Positions 17,066-25,461 of a stretch of 64,000 nt of DNA are shown here, in pieces (position 1 is the stretch's first letter; each line of letters opens with the position of its first letter). A program made the translations under genes and the position numbers. The stretch is from Desulfovibrio desulfuricans (GTDB lineage Bacteria > Desulfobacterota > Desulfovibrionia > Desulfovibrionales > Desulfovibrionaceae): positions 1-64,000 of the forward strand of contig NZ_JANFYZ010000008.1 of the NCBI RefSeq assembly GCF_024460775.1. Direction: 5' to 3'. Under the pieces are notes generated by a model. It made no database searches. It was not told where the DNA came from and saw only the letters and a program-made list of their open reading frames with translations.

Positions 17066-17155
17066 TGATTACTTGCGACTGCTGCCCAAGCAGGTCAACA
17101 TTGAAAATGGTTGTCTGCTCTGCGCGGATTCAAAAAAACCGCGTCATGGGCATGC

Positions 17156-17470
17156 CTACCTGAACAGACCCGGCTCCTCACGCACAAGATTGGCGGCAAT
17201 AAGCTTGCTGTCAGGCTTGTAGGTGCCGTTGGAGACCTGAGTACGCAATGCTTCCACCTTTTCGGCGCGCACATCGGGCGTATTCTGGGCTGTACGCCGG
17301 GCTTCCGTCAGCAACTGGGCTTCCTGCGATACGCTGACAGTATCCCCCTGCGAACCTTCAGAAGGCGTGCCGCTGGCTCTGCCCTTCAGTCTGGCCTCGC
17401 CGCTCTTTTCAAGGTTGGCCGTGTTGCTGTAGGGATCGAGAAACGTATTGATCTTTCCCTGAATTTCCAT
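17156..17470 (-). CDS. flgM: Anti-sigma-28 factor FlgM
   Basis: A 104-residue, largely disordered protein. The second half carries the FlgM pattern: Ser-x-Glu-Ala-Gln-Leu-Leu, then Val-Arg-Ala-Glu-Lys-Val-x-x-Leu-Arg and Gly-Thr-Tyr-Lys-Pro-Asp-Ser near the end. It holds FliA (sigma-28) until the hook is finished, then is exported. It follows a DVU0524-like gene after 32 bases and shares its sigma-28 promoter, giving a feedback loop. Confidence 0.92.
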   Translation of the reverse strand: MEIQGKINTFLDPYSNTANLEKSGEARLKGRASGTPSEGSQGDTVSVSQEAQLLTEARRTAQNTPDVRAEKVEALRTQVSNGTYKPDSKLIAANLVREEPGLFR

Positions 17471-17502
17471 AGTTCTCTCCGCTTGCTTAACCTGCTGCCG
17501 AC

Positions 17503-17937
17503 CTAAATGGCAGGCGGTTCGTCAAGCATGCTTTCGTCAACTTTTTTTCGTGTGACGCGCCACAGGGCGTTACGGGTCGCACGCAGTTTTTCATCCGATA
17601 AAGGTTCCAGGCCTTCCGGCCCCTGCCCCACTATACGCAGTCTGCCGCCTGGCGGATAGGTAAACTGCACTTCCTGCCCCACTTCACGTCCAAGTTCCTG
17701 GCGGATTTCTTCCACCACGGGGTTGTCGCTTCCGGTATAGAGCAGGGTTTCGTAGAGTTCGCGGGCGACCTTCTCAACCATCATGCGACGGCTGGCAGAA
17801 GGATCAGGGTCGCTGGGGTCATCGCCTTCGGCAACTCTGCGCCGCATTCTGAGCCTTGCAAGACGCCGGGCTGCCAGCAGCTGCTGTTCATACCCCTGTA
17901 GCATCATGCGCAGTTGCGCGGAGGTTGCGTCGGCCAT
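17503..17937 (-). CDS. DVU0524-family FlgM-associated protein
   Basis: A 144-residue soluble protein, basic in the first third (an Arg-rich helix near 21-34), with Arg-Glu-Leu-Tyr-Glu-Thr-Leu-Leu and Pro-Val-Val-Glu-Glu-Ile later. From memory, Desulfovibrio genomes carry such a gene beside flgM (DVU0524 in D. vulgaris); its function is not established. Co-transcription with flgM under sigma-28 suggests a late flagellar role. Confidence 0.7.
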   Translation of the reverse strand: MADATSAQLRMMLQGYEQQLLAARRLARLRMRRRVAEGDDPSDPDPSASRRMMVEKVARELYETLLYTGSDNPVVEEIRQELGREVGQEVQFTYPPGGRLRIVGQGPEGLEPLSDEKLRATRNALWRVTRKKVDESMLDEPPAI

Positions 17938-17959
17938 GGCGTTATCCGTCCTTCAACCC

Positions 17960-17986
17960 TTTTCGGCAGAAGCGATAAAAACTTTA
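17960..17986 (-). promoter_or_regulatory. Sigma-28 (FliA) promoter
   Basis: On the minus strand TAAAGTTT (17979-17986), an 11-base spacer, then GCCGAAAA (17960-17967). This is one base from the consensus TAAAGTTT-N11-GCCGATAA and lies just upstream of the DVU0524-like gene and flgM. Confidence 0.85.
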
Positions 17987-18105
17987 GACTTGCCATGAGG
18001 CATTTTTCTCTGCGGCCTGCCGCTTTTTTTGCCAAAAGGCGCGGCATGGCAGCCCGCGAGGGCACAGGCGGTCAGCGGATGTTCCCCGGGAGATATAAAA
18101 GGCGG

Positions 18106-19485
18106 TCAACGGCGGTTGCGGGCCAGTGCGCAGCCCACAGCCAACAGGTTGAGCACGCCAAAGATTATCAGGTCAACGCGCATGGCTCCCATGAAGGCAT
18201 CAATATTATGCGTTCCGGCTGGCTCGCTGCCAAGAAAAAGCCCAAGGGTCAGCGTTATGAGCGTCATATTGAAGAGTTGGCCGCCAGTGCGCACAGCGCC
18301 CGTGAGCCCTGCGGCCTGCCCCACACGATCGCGCCCCGCGCTCTCAAGAATAATGGTGGTATTGGGCAGCGCAAACAGACTGATGCCAACGCCGAGCAGG
18401 CATTGGGCCAGAACCAGCACGTACATGGGCGAATCCACCCGCAAAAGCCCGCACACAACAAGGCCCAGCCCGCACAGGGCAATGCCCGCCGCGCTGACCT
18501 TGCCCGGTTCAAACCTGCCGCACAACCGCGCGGCAACAGGGGTGGTCATGACCTGCATTACAGACTGGAGCGCAAGAAAAAGCCCGGCCTGCTGCACGGT
18601 CATACCGCGTCCGAACTGGAGATACAGGCTGAAAAAAAACACGATGCCAAAAAATGAACTGTAGTTGATGAAGGCCGCCAATGAAGACAGGGCAAATACC
18701 CTGTTGCGGGCAAGCAACCGCAGATCAAGCAAGGGATAGTCGCTCCTGAGTTCCTTGATGCAGAAAGCAGCCATCAGCCCCACAAAGGCCACCAGCAGGC
18801 CGCCAGCCAGGGCCGGAGCATCGGCCAGCTCGGACGAGCCAAATGTCAGGGCCGTCATGGCTCCCGCATAAATGCAGCACCCCTTCCAGTCAAAGGGCTT
18901 GCCCTTGGCCATGCGCCATTCAAGCTTGACGCGGTATTTCATCAGCAGCAGCACGCCCACGGACGCCAGAGCGCTGCCCCAGAACAGCCATTGCCAGCCA
19001 AGCCACCCGGCCACAAAGCCCGCAACAGGCGGCCCGCAGGCAATGCCCGCGTATACTGACGATCCGCTGTAACCAAGATAGGAGGCGCGCCGCCCCTCAG
19101 GAGCAGCCGAGGCCAGCAAGGCCAGACCGCAGGCGTTGAACATGGCCCCGCCCACCCCCTGCACAAAACGCAGCAGCAGAAACAGCGGCACAGAATTGAC
19201 AAAACCCAGCAAGGCGCCGGCAAGGGCAAACAGGGCGATACCCCACAAAAATATGCGGCGGTAACCCCAGATGTCGCCCATGCTGCCGCTGGCCAGCTGA
19301 AACACAGCCAGTCCCATGGAATAAAAGGCCCCCATGAGGCCCAGCTCGCGCGCGCTGGCATGGAGGCTTTGCCCCAGCGGCGGCAGCACGGCGTTCACTC
19401 CGGCCATCATGAACGGCATAAAAAACAGGGAGGTACACACGGCCACAAGCAGCCAGCCGTGTCCTTTTTCAATGGATGAACTCAT
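18106..19485 (-). CDS. MFS drug-export-type transporter (DHA2-like)
   Basis: A 459-residue membrane protein with about 14 hydrophobic helices. The Gly-x-x-x-Asp-x-x-Gly-x-Arg-Arg loop is present after the second helix (Gly-Asp-Ile-Trp-Gly-Tyr-Arg-Arg), and Arg-x-x-Gln-Gly-x-Gly-Gly marks the fourth. Length and helix count fit proton-driven exporters of the DHA2 type. The start at 19485 begins just before the first helix; 19542 is an alternative. Substrate unknown. Followed on the same strand by flagellar genes that have their own promoter. Confidence 0.85.
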   Translation of the reverse strand: MSSSIEKGHGWLLVAVCTSLFFMPFMMAGVNAVLPPLGQSLHASARELGLMGAFYSMGLAVFQLASGSMGDIWGYRRIFLWGIALFALAGALLGFVNSVPLFLLLRFVQGVGGAMFNACGLALLASAAPEGRRASYLGYSGSSVYAGIACGPPVAGFVAGWLGWQWLFWGSALASVGVLLLMKYRVKLEWRMAKGKPFDWKGCCIYAGAMTALTFGSSELADAPALAGGLLVAFVGLMAAFCIKELRSDYPLLDLRLLARNRVFALSSLAAFINYSSFFGIVFFFSLYLQFGRGMTVQQAGLFLALQSVMQVMTTPVAARLCGRFEPGKVSAAGIALCGLGLVVCGLLRVDSPMYVLVLAQCLLGVGISLFALPNTTIILESAGRDRVGQAAGLTGAVRTGGQLFNMTLITLTLGLFLGSEPAGTHNIDAFMGAMRVDLIIFGVLNLLAVGCALARNRR

Positions 19486-19610
19486 GGCGGCAGAGTAGCC
19501 TCGAGCATGCGGGGTGGTCAATACGCCCCGCATGCCGGTCAATTGCGCGGCTCAGAACCAGCGCGAACGCCCTGAACCTTTGAAAACGCACATCCTCAAA
19601 GGCAACAGGT

Positions 19611-20483
19611 CTAAAGCGTACCTACGGCTTCGGCCAGCCGCAGGCACATATCAGCCTTGTTCAATGTATACAGGTGAATGCCCGGCGCACCGGCATCAAG
19701 CAGGCTGCGTATCTGCCGCACCGCGTAGTCAAGGCCCACCTGCCGCACGGCTTCCGCCCCACCATCGTTATTGGCTTTCTCAAGGGCAAGGTAGAGCTTG
19801 CCCGGAATATTGGCCCCGCACAGCGAGAGCACCCGCCGCAGCGAGTCAAAACTCTGAATGGGCAGAATACCGGGGATGACCGGCGTAGTAATGCCCTGCC
19901 CGCGCAAATGGCTCACCAGGTCTTCATACTCGCGGGCGTCAAAAAACAGCTGGGTCAGGGCAAAATCCGCCCCGGCGCGCATTTTTTCAGCCGTGCAGCG
20001 CCTGTCGTCCGCAAAGGTGGGCGATTCGGGATGCGGGGCGGGATAGGCAGCTACGCCTATGCCCAGGTCAGGCTGCTGCTCGCGGGCAAAGGCCACCAGA
20101 TCAGAGGCGTGGCGAAAGTGGGCTTTGTTCCAGTCCCACGGCTTGTCGGCGGGCGGGTCGCCGCGCAGGGCCAGTACATTGTTGACACCAGAAGCCTGCA
20201 AATCGTGCAAAAATGCGGCGATGGACTGAGGCTCCGCACCTACGCATGTGAGATGCGCCATGGCAGTAATGCCCCGCCGCGCCAACTCCGCCGTGACGGC
20301 AAGGGTATTCTGCTGCCGCGCGCCGCCCGCACCGTAGGTTACTGACGCAAACAGGGGGTTGAGCGCGCGCAGGCGATCCACCGTGGCATAAAAATCAGGC
20401 AACTGGGCCGTGTCAGAAGGAGGAAAAAACTCCAAAGAGTAAAAAGGGGCCGAAAGTTCCCTGATCATTTTGCCGATATGCAT
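19611..20483 (-). CDS. metF: Methylenetetrahydrofolate reductase
   Basis: A 290-residue TIM-barrel flavoprotein with Ser-Leu-Glu-Phe-Phe-Pro-Pro near the start (catalytic Glu), Ala-His-Leu-Thr-Cys-Val and Ala-Leu-Arg-Gly-Asp-Pro-Pro. It reduces 5,10-methylene-THF to 5-methyl-THF for methionine synthesis. A palindrome 67 bases upstream may be its operator. In acetogens the enzyme belongs to the methyl branch of CO2 fixation, but nothing here shows that pathway. Confidence 0.95.
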   Translation of the reverse strand: MHIGKMIRELSAPFYSLEFFPPSDTAQLPDFYATVDRLRALNPLFASVTYGAGGARQQNTLAVTAELARRGITAMAHLTCVGAEPQSIAAFLHDLQASGVNNVLALRGDPPADKPWDWNKAHFRHASDLVAFAREQQPDLGIGVAAYPAPHPESPTFADDRRCTAEKMRAGADFALTQLFFDAREYEDLVSHLRGQGITTPVIPGILPIQSFDSLRRVLSLCGANIPGKLYLALEKANNDGGAEAVRQVGLDYAVRQIRSLLDAGAPGIHLYTLNKADMCLRLAEAVGTL

Positions 20484-20549
20484 GGAAAGACTCCTTGGCG
20501 CGATATGCCCGCAGCCTGATAAATTACTGCGGCGTGATTGTTTATGTTT

Positions 20550-20569
20550 ATATCAAGATAAATTGATAT
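20550..20569. promoter_or_regulatory. Palindromic operator upstream of metF
   Basis: ATATCAA (20550-20556) and TTGATAT (20563-20569) form a perfect 7-bp inverted repeat with a 6-base centre. Its shape suits ArsR-family repressors; SahR, which controls methionine genes in Desulfovibrionales, is one candidate, but I am not sure of its exact consensus. It lies between divergent genes and could act on both. A second inverted repeat (20595-20600 with 20603-20608) is nearby. Confidence 0.5.
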
Positions 20570-20655
20570 GTCAATAAAAATGTGCCATCGCACCTTGCCA
20601 AATGGCAAAAGCGGTCGTAATGCAGGTTACGGACAATAAAAATAGACGGCAAGAC

Positions 20656-22107
20656 ATGAATACCCGGCAGTTTTTCTTTATAGCAACGGACGCAATCCGG
20701 CCCGCTTGGCGGGTAATCCGCAGTCTGCCGACAACATGGCTGGCGGCCCTGATTGTCTGTTGCACCGTAGCCATGCCCCGGCCCGGCCTTGCCGCGCCAG
20801 ACCAGCAGGGCAATCAGCCCCCCGGCGCTGTATTGCCCGACGAGGGCCACGCGCCTGCGTTGCCTGCCGCTGCCCCCCACGCCATGCAGCCCGCTGACGC
20901 CGCAGCCGCCAAAGGCGGCGTGGACGCTCAGGGCCGAGCCGACTGGCGGGAACTTGAACCGGGCCTCCTGTTTGGCGAATTTCAGCTCAACGAAGGCGAT
21001 GCCCGCCTCACCGTCCTGCGTATTGACCCTGCATCATTTGACTTTACGCTCTGCTCCCGCTCTCAGGATGGCGGCCCCTCCCGCCAACTGAACCAGTGGG
21101 GCGAACAGTACAACCTTGTTGCGGCCATCAATGCCAGCATGTACCTGCCCGACGCTTCCACGAGCACAGGCTACATGCGCCAGGGTTCGCATGTGAACAA
21201 CGGGCGCGTGGTGCAGCGGTTTGGCGCTTTTTTTGTGGCCGGGCCGGATGAACCGACCCTGCCCAAGGCAGCCATTCTTGACCGCGATAACCCCCTGTGG
21301 CGGCAACAGATGGATCATTATGATCTTGTGATTCAAAACTACCGCATGATCAATGCCGACAGGCGCATCCTCTGGTCGCCCGGCGGCCCGCACTACTCCA
21401 TTTCGGCAGTGGCGCAGGACGGAGACGGGCAGATCCTCTTCATGCACTGCCGCCAGCCCGTGGAAGCCTATTCCTTTGCGCAGCAGGTCTTGCACCTGCC
21501 CCTCAACGTGCGCACCGTCATGTACGTGGAAGGCGGGGGCCAGGCTGGCCTGCTGGTTCGTTCCGCAGCGCTTACCCGCGAACTTGTGGGCCTGAGCCCC
21601 AGCGGCCTGCTGGTGACTGGCGACCTGCGGGCAGTGCTGCCTAATGTGCTTGGCGCGCGCCGCAAAAACGGTGAAGGAAATTCCGATGGCAACCCTGGCG
21701 GCGCTCCCGGCGGCGCGGACGCAAGGCCCGCAGCCCCTGTGGAAACACAGGCGCCACCCGTTTCTGCACCTGCACCCGCGGCAAATGCGGATCAAACCCA
21801 GCCCGTAACCGACACGCCTGCGCAACCGACACAGACCAATCCCTCCGGACAAGCCCCTTCGGACACTGCGCCCGACATGGTTGTGCCCACCAAGACAGAA
21901 GCCACCCCTGACGCTGAGGCTGCTCCGGCAAACGCAACTCCGCCTGCGCAAGCCCCGGGCACCGCAACAAGCGCGCCTGACGCACCCAAGGTTTCCCCGG
22001 CAGAATCGGCTCCTGCTGCCTCGCCGCTCACAGAACCGGGAACGTCCCTTGCCCATCCGGCATCCGGCCCGGAAAGCTCCAGTTTGCCCAAGGGTCCAAA
22101 CAAGTAA
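20656..22107 (+). CDS. Exported phosphodiester-glycosidase (NAGPA/DUF2233-type) protein
   Basis: A 483-residue protein with a hydrophobic signal or anchor (about 23-44), a central domain and a Pro/Ala/Thr-rich tail from about 345 to the end. The central part reads as the NAGPA family: Ala-Ala-Ile-Asn-Ala-Ser-Met-Tyr, then Val-Glu-Gly-Gly-Gly-Gln-Ala-Gly. Family members cleave phosphodiester-linked sugars or act on envelope polymers; the substrate here is unknown. The tail probably spans the wall or periplasm. The start at 20656 is chosen for its closeness to the hydrophobic segment; 20602 is an alternative. Confidence 0.75.
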   Translation: MNTRQFFFIATDAIRPAWRVIRSLPTTWLAALIVCCTVAMPRPGLAAPDQQGNQPPGAVLPDEGHAPALPAAAPHAMQPADAAAAKGGVDAQGRADWRELEPGLLFGEFQLNEGDARLTVLRIDPASFDFTLCSRSQDGGPSRQLNQWGEQYNLVAAINASMYLPDASTSTGYMRQGSHVNNGRVVQRFGAFFVAGPDEPTLPKAAILDRDNPLWRQQMDHYDLVIQNYRMINADRRILWSPGGPHYSISAVAQDGDGQILFMHCRQPVEAYSFAQQVLHLPLNVRTVMYVEGGGQAGLLVRSAALTRELVGLSPSGLLVTGDLRAVLPNVLGARRKNGEGNSDGNPGGAPGGADARPAAPVETQAPPVSAPAPAANADQTQPVTDTPAQPTQTNPSGQAPSDTAPDMVVPTKTEATPDAEAAPANATPPAQAPGTATSAPDAPKVSPAESAPAASPLTEPGTSLAHPASGPESSSLPKGPNK

Positions 22108-22182
22108 TTTACGGGCTAGTCTCTGCTTCTGAAAATTGGCTTTTCATGCGCTTCTCGTGGACTCACACCTCTCGCCTCTTTG

Positions 22183-22199
22183 TTGATAATAATTATCAA
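22183..22199. promoter_or_regulatory. Fur-box-like palindrome before dfx
   Basis: A perfect 17-base palindrome (8-base arms around a central A) of the GATAAT/ATTATC type. It contains GATAAT at 22185-22190, which could be the -10 hexamer of the dfx promoter, so a bound Fur or PerR-type repressor would block it. Confidence 0.7.
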
Positions 22200-22330
22200 T
22201 GCTAAAAAAAAGACTTTACATCGGGAGCCACTTCTTTCACAATATTTCTTGGTAAGGGGCTGAACGCGCTGATTGCGGCATGCTCAGCCGCCTCCCCCCA
22301 AGCTAACCTGTCAAAACAAGTGAGGGACTC

Positions 22331-22711
22331 ATGCCCACGCAACTCGAAGTGTATAAGTGTACCCACTGCGGCAATATCGTTGAAGTTCTCCACGGCGGCG
22401 GCGCAGACATCGTCTGCTGTGGCGACCCCATGAAGCTGATGGTCGAAGGCGCAACCGACGGCGCGCTTGAAAAGCACGTGCCTGTTATCGAAAAGGTTGA
22501 AGGCGGCTACATGGTCAAGGTCGGCAGCGTTGCCCACCCCATGGAAGAAAAGCACTACATTGAATGGATCGAGCTGCTGGCCGACGGCAGGAGCTACACC
22601 AAGTTCCTGAAGCCTGGCGATGCGCCCGAAGCCTTCTTTGCCATTGACGCTGCCAAGGTTACCGCCCGCGAATACTGCAATCTGCACGGTCACTGGAAGG
22701 CCGAAAACTAG
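22331..22711 (+). CDS. dfx: Desulfoferrodoxin (superoxide reductase)
   Basis: A 126-residue protein with every metal ligand of the two-centre family. Centre I: Cys10, Cys13, Cys29 and Cys30. Centre II: His49, His69, His75, Cys116 and His119, with Glu47 as the nearby acid residue. Centre II reduces superoxide to peroxide without making oxygen, in the cytoplasm. The rubredoxin gene 80 bases downstream provides electrons. A Fur-type palindrome lies upstream. Confidence 0.97.
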   Translation: MPTQLEVYKCTHCGNIVEVLHGGGADIVCCGDPMKLMVEGATDGALEKHVPVIEKVEGGYMVKVGSVAHPMEEKHYIEWIELLADGRSYTKFLKPGDAPEAFFAIDAAKVTAREYCNLHGHWKAEN

Positions 22712-22790
22712 GTTTTCTGATGCAGGAACCGCACGGTTCCCATTTGTTACACCGGCATCAAGCCACAATTATATATTCAGGAGACATGCC

Positions 22791-22928
22791 ATGCAAAAGT
22801 ATGTTTGCGGCGTTTGCGGCTACGAATACGACCCCGCTGAAAACGACAACGTGCCTTTTGAAGATCTGCCCGATGACTGGACCTGCCCCGTTTGCGGCGT
22901 GGGTAAAGACCAGTTCACCCCTGCCTAA
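22791..22928 (+). CDS. rub: Rubredoxin, short 45-residue form
   Basis: Two Cys-x2-Cys-Gly knuckles (Cys6/Cys9 and Cys32/Cys35) bind one iron. The length is 45, seven or more shorter than the usual 52-54 residues, matching the short rubredoxin known from D. desulfuricans. It carries electrons to desulfoferrodoxin and to Roo downstream. AGGAG precedes the ATG. Confidence 0.96.
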   Translation: MQKYVCGVCGYEYDPAENDNVPFEDLPDDWTCPVCGVGKDQFTPA

Positions 22929-22951
22929 TTTTTTTCTTTCCCCGTTCTTTC

Positions 22952-22990
22952 CCCCGCTTTGCCTTGCCCTAAGGCAGGGCGGGGATTTTT
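22952..22990 (+). terminator. Terminator after rubredoxin
   Basis: A nested hairpin (22952-22957 with 22979-22984, inner 22961-22965 with 22971-22975) followed by a T run. It ends the dfx-rub unit before roo. Confidence 0.75.
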
Positions 22991-23026
22991 ATAGAAGGGG
23001 ATTCCCCAACACTGCGGAGACACATC

Positions 23027-24232
23027 ATGCAGCCAGTAGAAATAAAAAAAGATATTTTCTGGGTCGGCTTTGTCGACTACGATCACAGGGATTTTCACGG
23101 TTATTCCCGTTCACCTGACGGTTCGACCTACAACGCCTACCTGATCAAGGACGAAAAAAACGTCCTGCTTGATACCGTCGCCTCGGGCTGCGAGGGCACC
23201 CTGCTGTGCCGCATGGCCCAGGTGCTTGAGCCGGAAAAGATCGACTACATCATCTGCAACCACATGGAACTGGATCACGCTGGCGCGCTGGAAGCCATTA
23301 TTGAGCGTTGCAAGCCGGAAAAGATCTTTGTGTCGCAGACCGGCCTCAAGTCGATGGCTGGCTATTTTGACTGCAAAGACTGGCCCGTGCAGGCTGTGAA
23401 GAGCGGCGACAGCATCAACATCGGCAAACGCACCATCGTGTTTCAGGAAACCCGCATGCTGCATTGGCCCGACAGCATGGTTTCTTACATTCCCGAAGAC
23501 AAGCTGCTGGTCAGCAACGACATCTTTGGTCAGAACATCGCCAGCTCCGCACGCTTTGTTGACGAATTCGGTGATGACGGCGAATACACTCGCCGCGTCA
23601 AGGAATACTACTTCAACATTGTGTTGCCCTACTCCCCCATGGTTCTCAAGACCCTGCCCGTGGTTGAAAAGCTCGATATCGACATGATCGCCCCTGACCA
23701 CGGCCTCATTCAGAGGGGTGAAAAGGCCGTGCGCGGCATCATCGACTTGTACCGCGCCATGGCCGAGCAGAAGCCCCAGCAGCGCGCGCTCATTTTTTAC
23801 GACACCATGTGGGAATCTACGGAAACAATGGCCTACGCCATTTGCAGCGGCCTGGAAGAAAACAACGTTCCCACGCGCATCATGAGCGTGAAGCAGAACC
23901 ACCACAGCGCCGTCATGACCGAACTGGCAGACTGCGGCGCGGTCATTGCCGGTTCGCCCACCCACAACAATACCGTGCTGCCCCTCATGGCCGCCCAGCT
24001 TACCTATATGAAAGGTCTGCGCCCCCTGAACCGCATTGGCGGCGCGTTTGGCTCCTACGGCTGGTCGGGAGAAGGTCCCAAGTTCCTGCACGAGCAGCTT
24101 GCCTCCATGAATATGGAAATGCCTGCTGAACCCGTAAAGTGCAACTGGCGGCCCGATCACGAGGCCCTCAAGGCCTGCCACCAGATGGGCGTCACCATTG
24201 CTGAGGCTCTCAAAAAGAAATGCCAGGGCTAA
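23027..24232 (+). CDS. roo: Rubredoxin:oxygen oxidoreductase (flavodiiron protein)
   Basis: A 401-residue protein with an N-terminal metallo-beta-lactamase diiron domain (His-x-Glu-x-Asp-His motif in Asn-His-Met-Glu-Leu-Asp-His) and a C-terminal flavodoxin domain beginning near residue 255 (Phe-Tyr-Asp-Thr-Met-Trp-Glu-Ser-Thr-Glu). It reduces oxygen to water, and in some enzymes NO to N2O, using rubredoxin electrons. Adjacency to rub and dfx forms a full oxygen and superoxide defence unit. Confidence 0.97.
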   Translation: MQPVEIKKDIFWVGFVDYDHRDFHGYSRSPDGSTYNAYLIKDEKNVLLDTVASGCEGTLLCRMAQVLEPEKIDYIICNHMELDHAGALEAIIERCKPEKIFVSQTGLKSMAGYFDCKDWPVQAVKSGDSINIGKRTIVFQETRMLHWPDSMVSYIPEDKLLVSNDIFGQNIASSARFVDEFGDDGEYTRRVKEYYFNIVLPYSPMVLKTLPVVEKLDIDMIAPDHGLIQRGEKAVRGIIDLYRAMAEQKPQQRALIFYDTMWESTETMAYAICSGLEENNVPTRIMSVKQNHHSAVMTELADCGAVIAGSPTHNNTVLPLMAAQLTYMKGLRPLNRIGGAFGSYGWSGEGPKFLHEQLASMNMEMPAEPVKCNWRPDHEALKACHQMGVTIAEALKKKCQG

Positions 24233-24254
24233 GCCCGGACTGCCCCTGACTGAA

Positions 24255-24294
24255 AACAGCAGCGCCCGCATATGCGGGCGCTGCTGTTTTTTTT
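24255..24294 (+). terminator. Terminator of roo
   Basis: A near-perfect 16-bp stem (24255-24270 with 24273-24288) and a run of eight T. Very strong. Confidence 0.93.
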
Positions 24295-24379
24295 ATGATG
24301 TGCGCACCTGTGCGGCGTGCTGTGCAATCAGGCCATGCCGCGCAATTGGCAGGCAGACGTGGCAGGCGGGCAGGCCATG

Positions 24380-25186
24380 CTACTCCGCCAGCCCGGCCTT
24401 TGCGGCAAAAGGATCCCAGGAAGGGTCACGGTGGGGTTCGTATTCCGTCACGAGAGCAAGCCAGTCGCTCATGGTCTGTCCGTACAGACGGGCTATAACC
24501 GCCAGGGTCATGTCCATACCGGCAGAAACTCCCGAAGATGTCACAACCGAACCGTCATCCACCCAGCGGGCCTTGGGCACCCAGTTCACCTTCGGGCCAG
24601 GGGCTGTGGACGCCTTAAAGGCCATCTTGTTTGTGGTGGCGGGCCTGCCGTCCAGAATGCCCGCAGCGGCAAGCAGTGACGCGCCGTTGCACACAGACAT
24701 GACAAGCTTGGCGCTCTTGGCTTTTTTCTGCAGCCAGCCCAGAGTTGCCGGATTCTGAAGTTGCTGCGCAACATTGCCGCCTGGCACAAGCAGGTAATCC
24801 AGCTCTGGGGCATCCGCGTAGCTATAATCAGCCATGGTTTTGGGCCCCTGGTTGGATGGTACGGCTCCCTTCACAACAGCAACGGTAACCAGCCTCACAT
24901 CCACACGCTTTGACGCATCCTCCCAAAAACGGGCCGGGGCGTGCCTGATGCTGCCCCACATTTCCATGGGGCCGTAGGCATCCAGCATTTCAAATCCGGG
25001 GAACAGCAACACGCCCAATGTTATCTGCCGGGCCCCTGGCGCGGGGTTTACATCGTACATGTTGTCAATCTCCACCTGTGCGGATATTTGCCCGGCTTGC
25101 GCCTGTACGCCAGTGGGCCAGAACGCTGCAAGCAGCGCCAGCAAAAGAGCCAGGGGTTGCAGACTGCGCTGAATATTCTGGTGCAT
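24380..25186 (-). CDS. Exported DJ-1/PfpI-family protein
   Basis: A 268-residue protein. AAGGAG precedes the ATG at 25186, and a signal peptide with a long Leu/Ala core ends near Ala30, so it should act in the periplasm; most DJ-1 relatives are cytoplasmic. The fold markers are present: Gly-Val-Leu-Leu-Phe-Pro-Gly-Phe-Glu, Asp-Tyr-Leu-Leu-Val-Pro-Gly-Gly, and the nucleophile elbow Ser-Val-Cys-Asn-Gly-Ala (Cys166). The elbow resembles isonitrile hydratase and other non-peptidase members. Reaction unknown. Confidence 0.85.
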   Translation of the reverse strand: MHQNIQRSLQPLALLLALLAAFWPTGVQAQAGQISAQVEIDNMYDVNPAPGARQITLGVLLFPGFEMLDAYGPMEMWGSIRHAPARFWEDASKRVDVRLVTVAVVKGAVPSNQGPKTMADYSYADAPELDYLLVPGGNVAQQLQNPATLGWLQKKAKSAKLVMSVCNGASLLAAAGILDGRPATTNKMAFKASTAPGPKVNWVPKARWVDDGSVVTSSGVSAGMDMTLAVIARLYGQTMSDWLALVTEYEPHRDPSWDPFAAKAGLAE

Positions 25187-25371
25187 ACACGTCTCCTTGT
25201 TTGCCGGATAATGGAACACCCCGGCGTTGAAGTTATGCACCCATCCTAGGGCATGGCAGAGGCTGGCAACAATGACAATAAATCTGATCTTTCTGCCAAT
25301 GCTGGCAGCATGCATGCCCATGCGGTAAGGAAGGATATAACGCGCACCAAAAGACGGGAGCGCAGACCAAA

Positions 25372-25402
25372 CAAAAAAGCCCTCCGAAGCGGAAGGCTTT
25401 TA
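25372..25402 (-). terminator. Terminator of the exported charged protein gene
   Basis: A stem (25376-25385 with 25389-25399, one mismatch) with a T run on the minus strand. Confidence 0.7.
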
Positions 25403-25461
25403 TCATAATCGGGCGGCGTGCAGAGCGCACGCCCCATCATCAGCGGAGGAGCACCCCGCTG

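Noticed and set aside
15866-17068. 400-codon ORF antisense to flgI
   Set aside because: Overlaps flgI and the flgM terminator; His/Arg/Gly-rich shadow with no family features.
19563-19605. Inverted repeat after metF as a terminator
   Set aside because: The 7-bp arms have no T run after them on the minus strand and the stem is weak.
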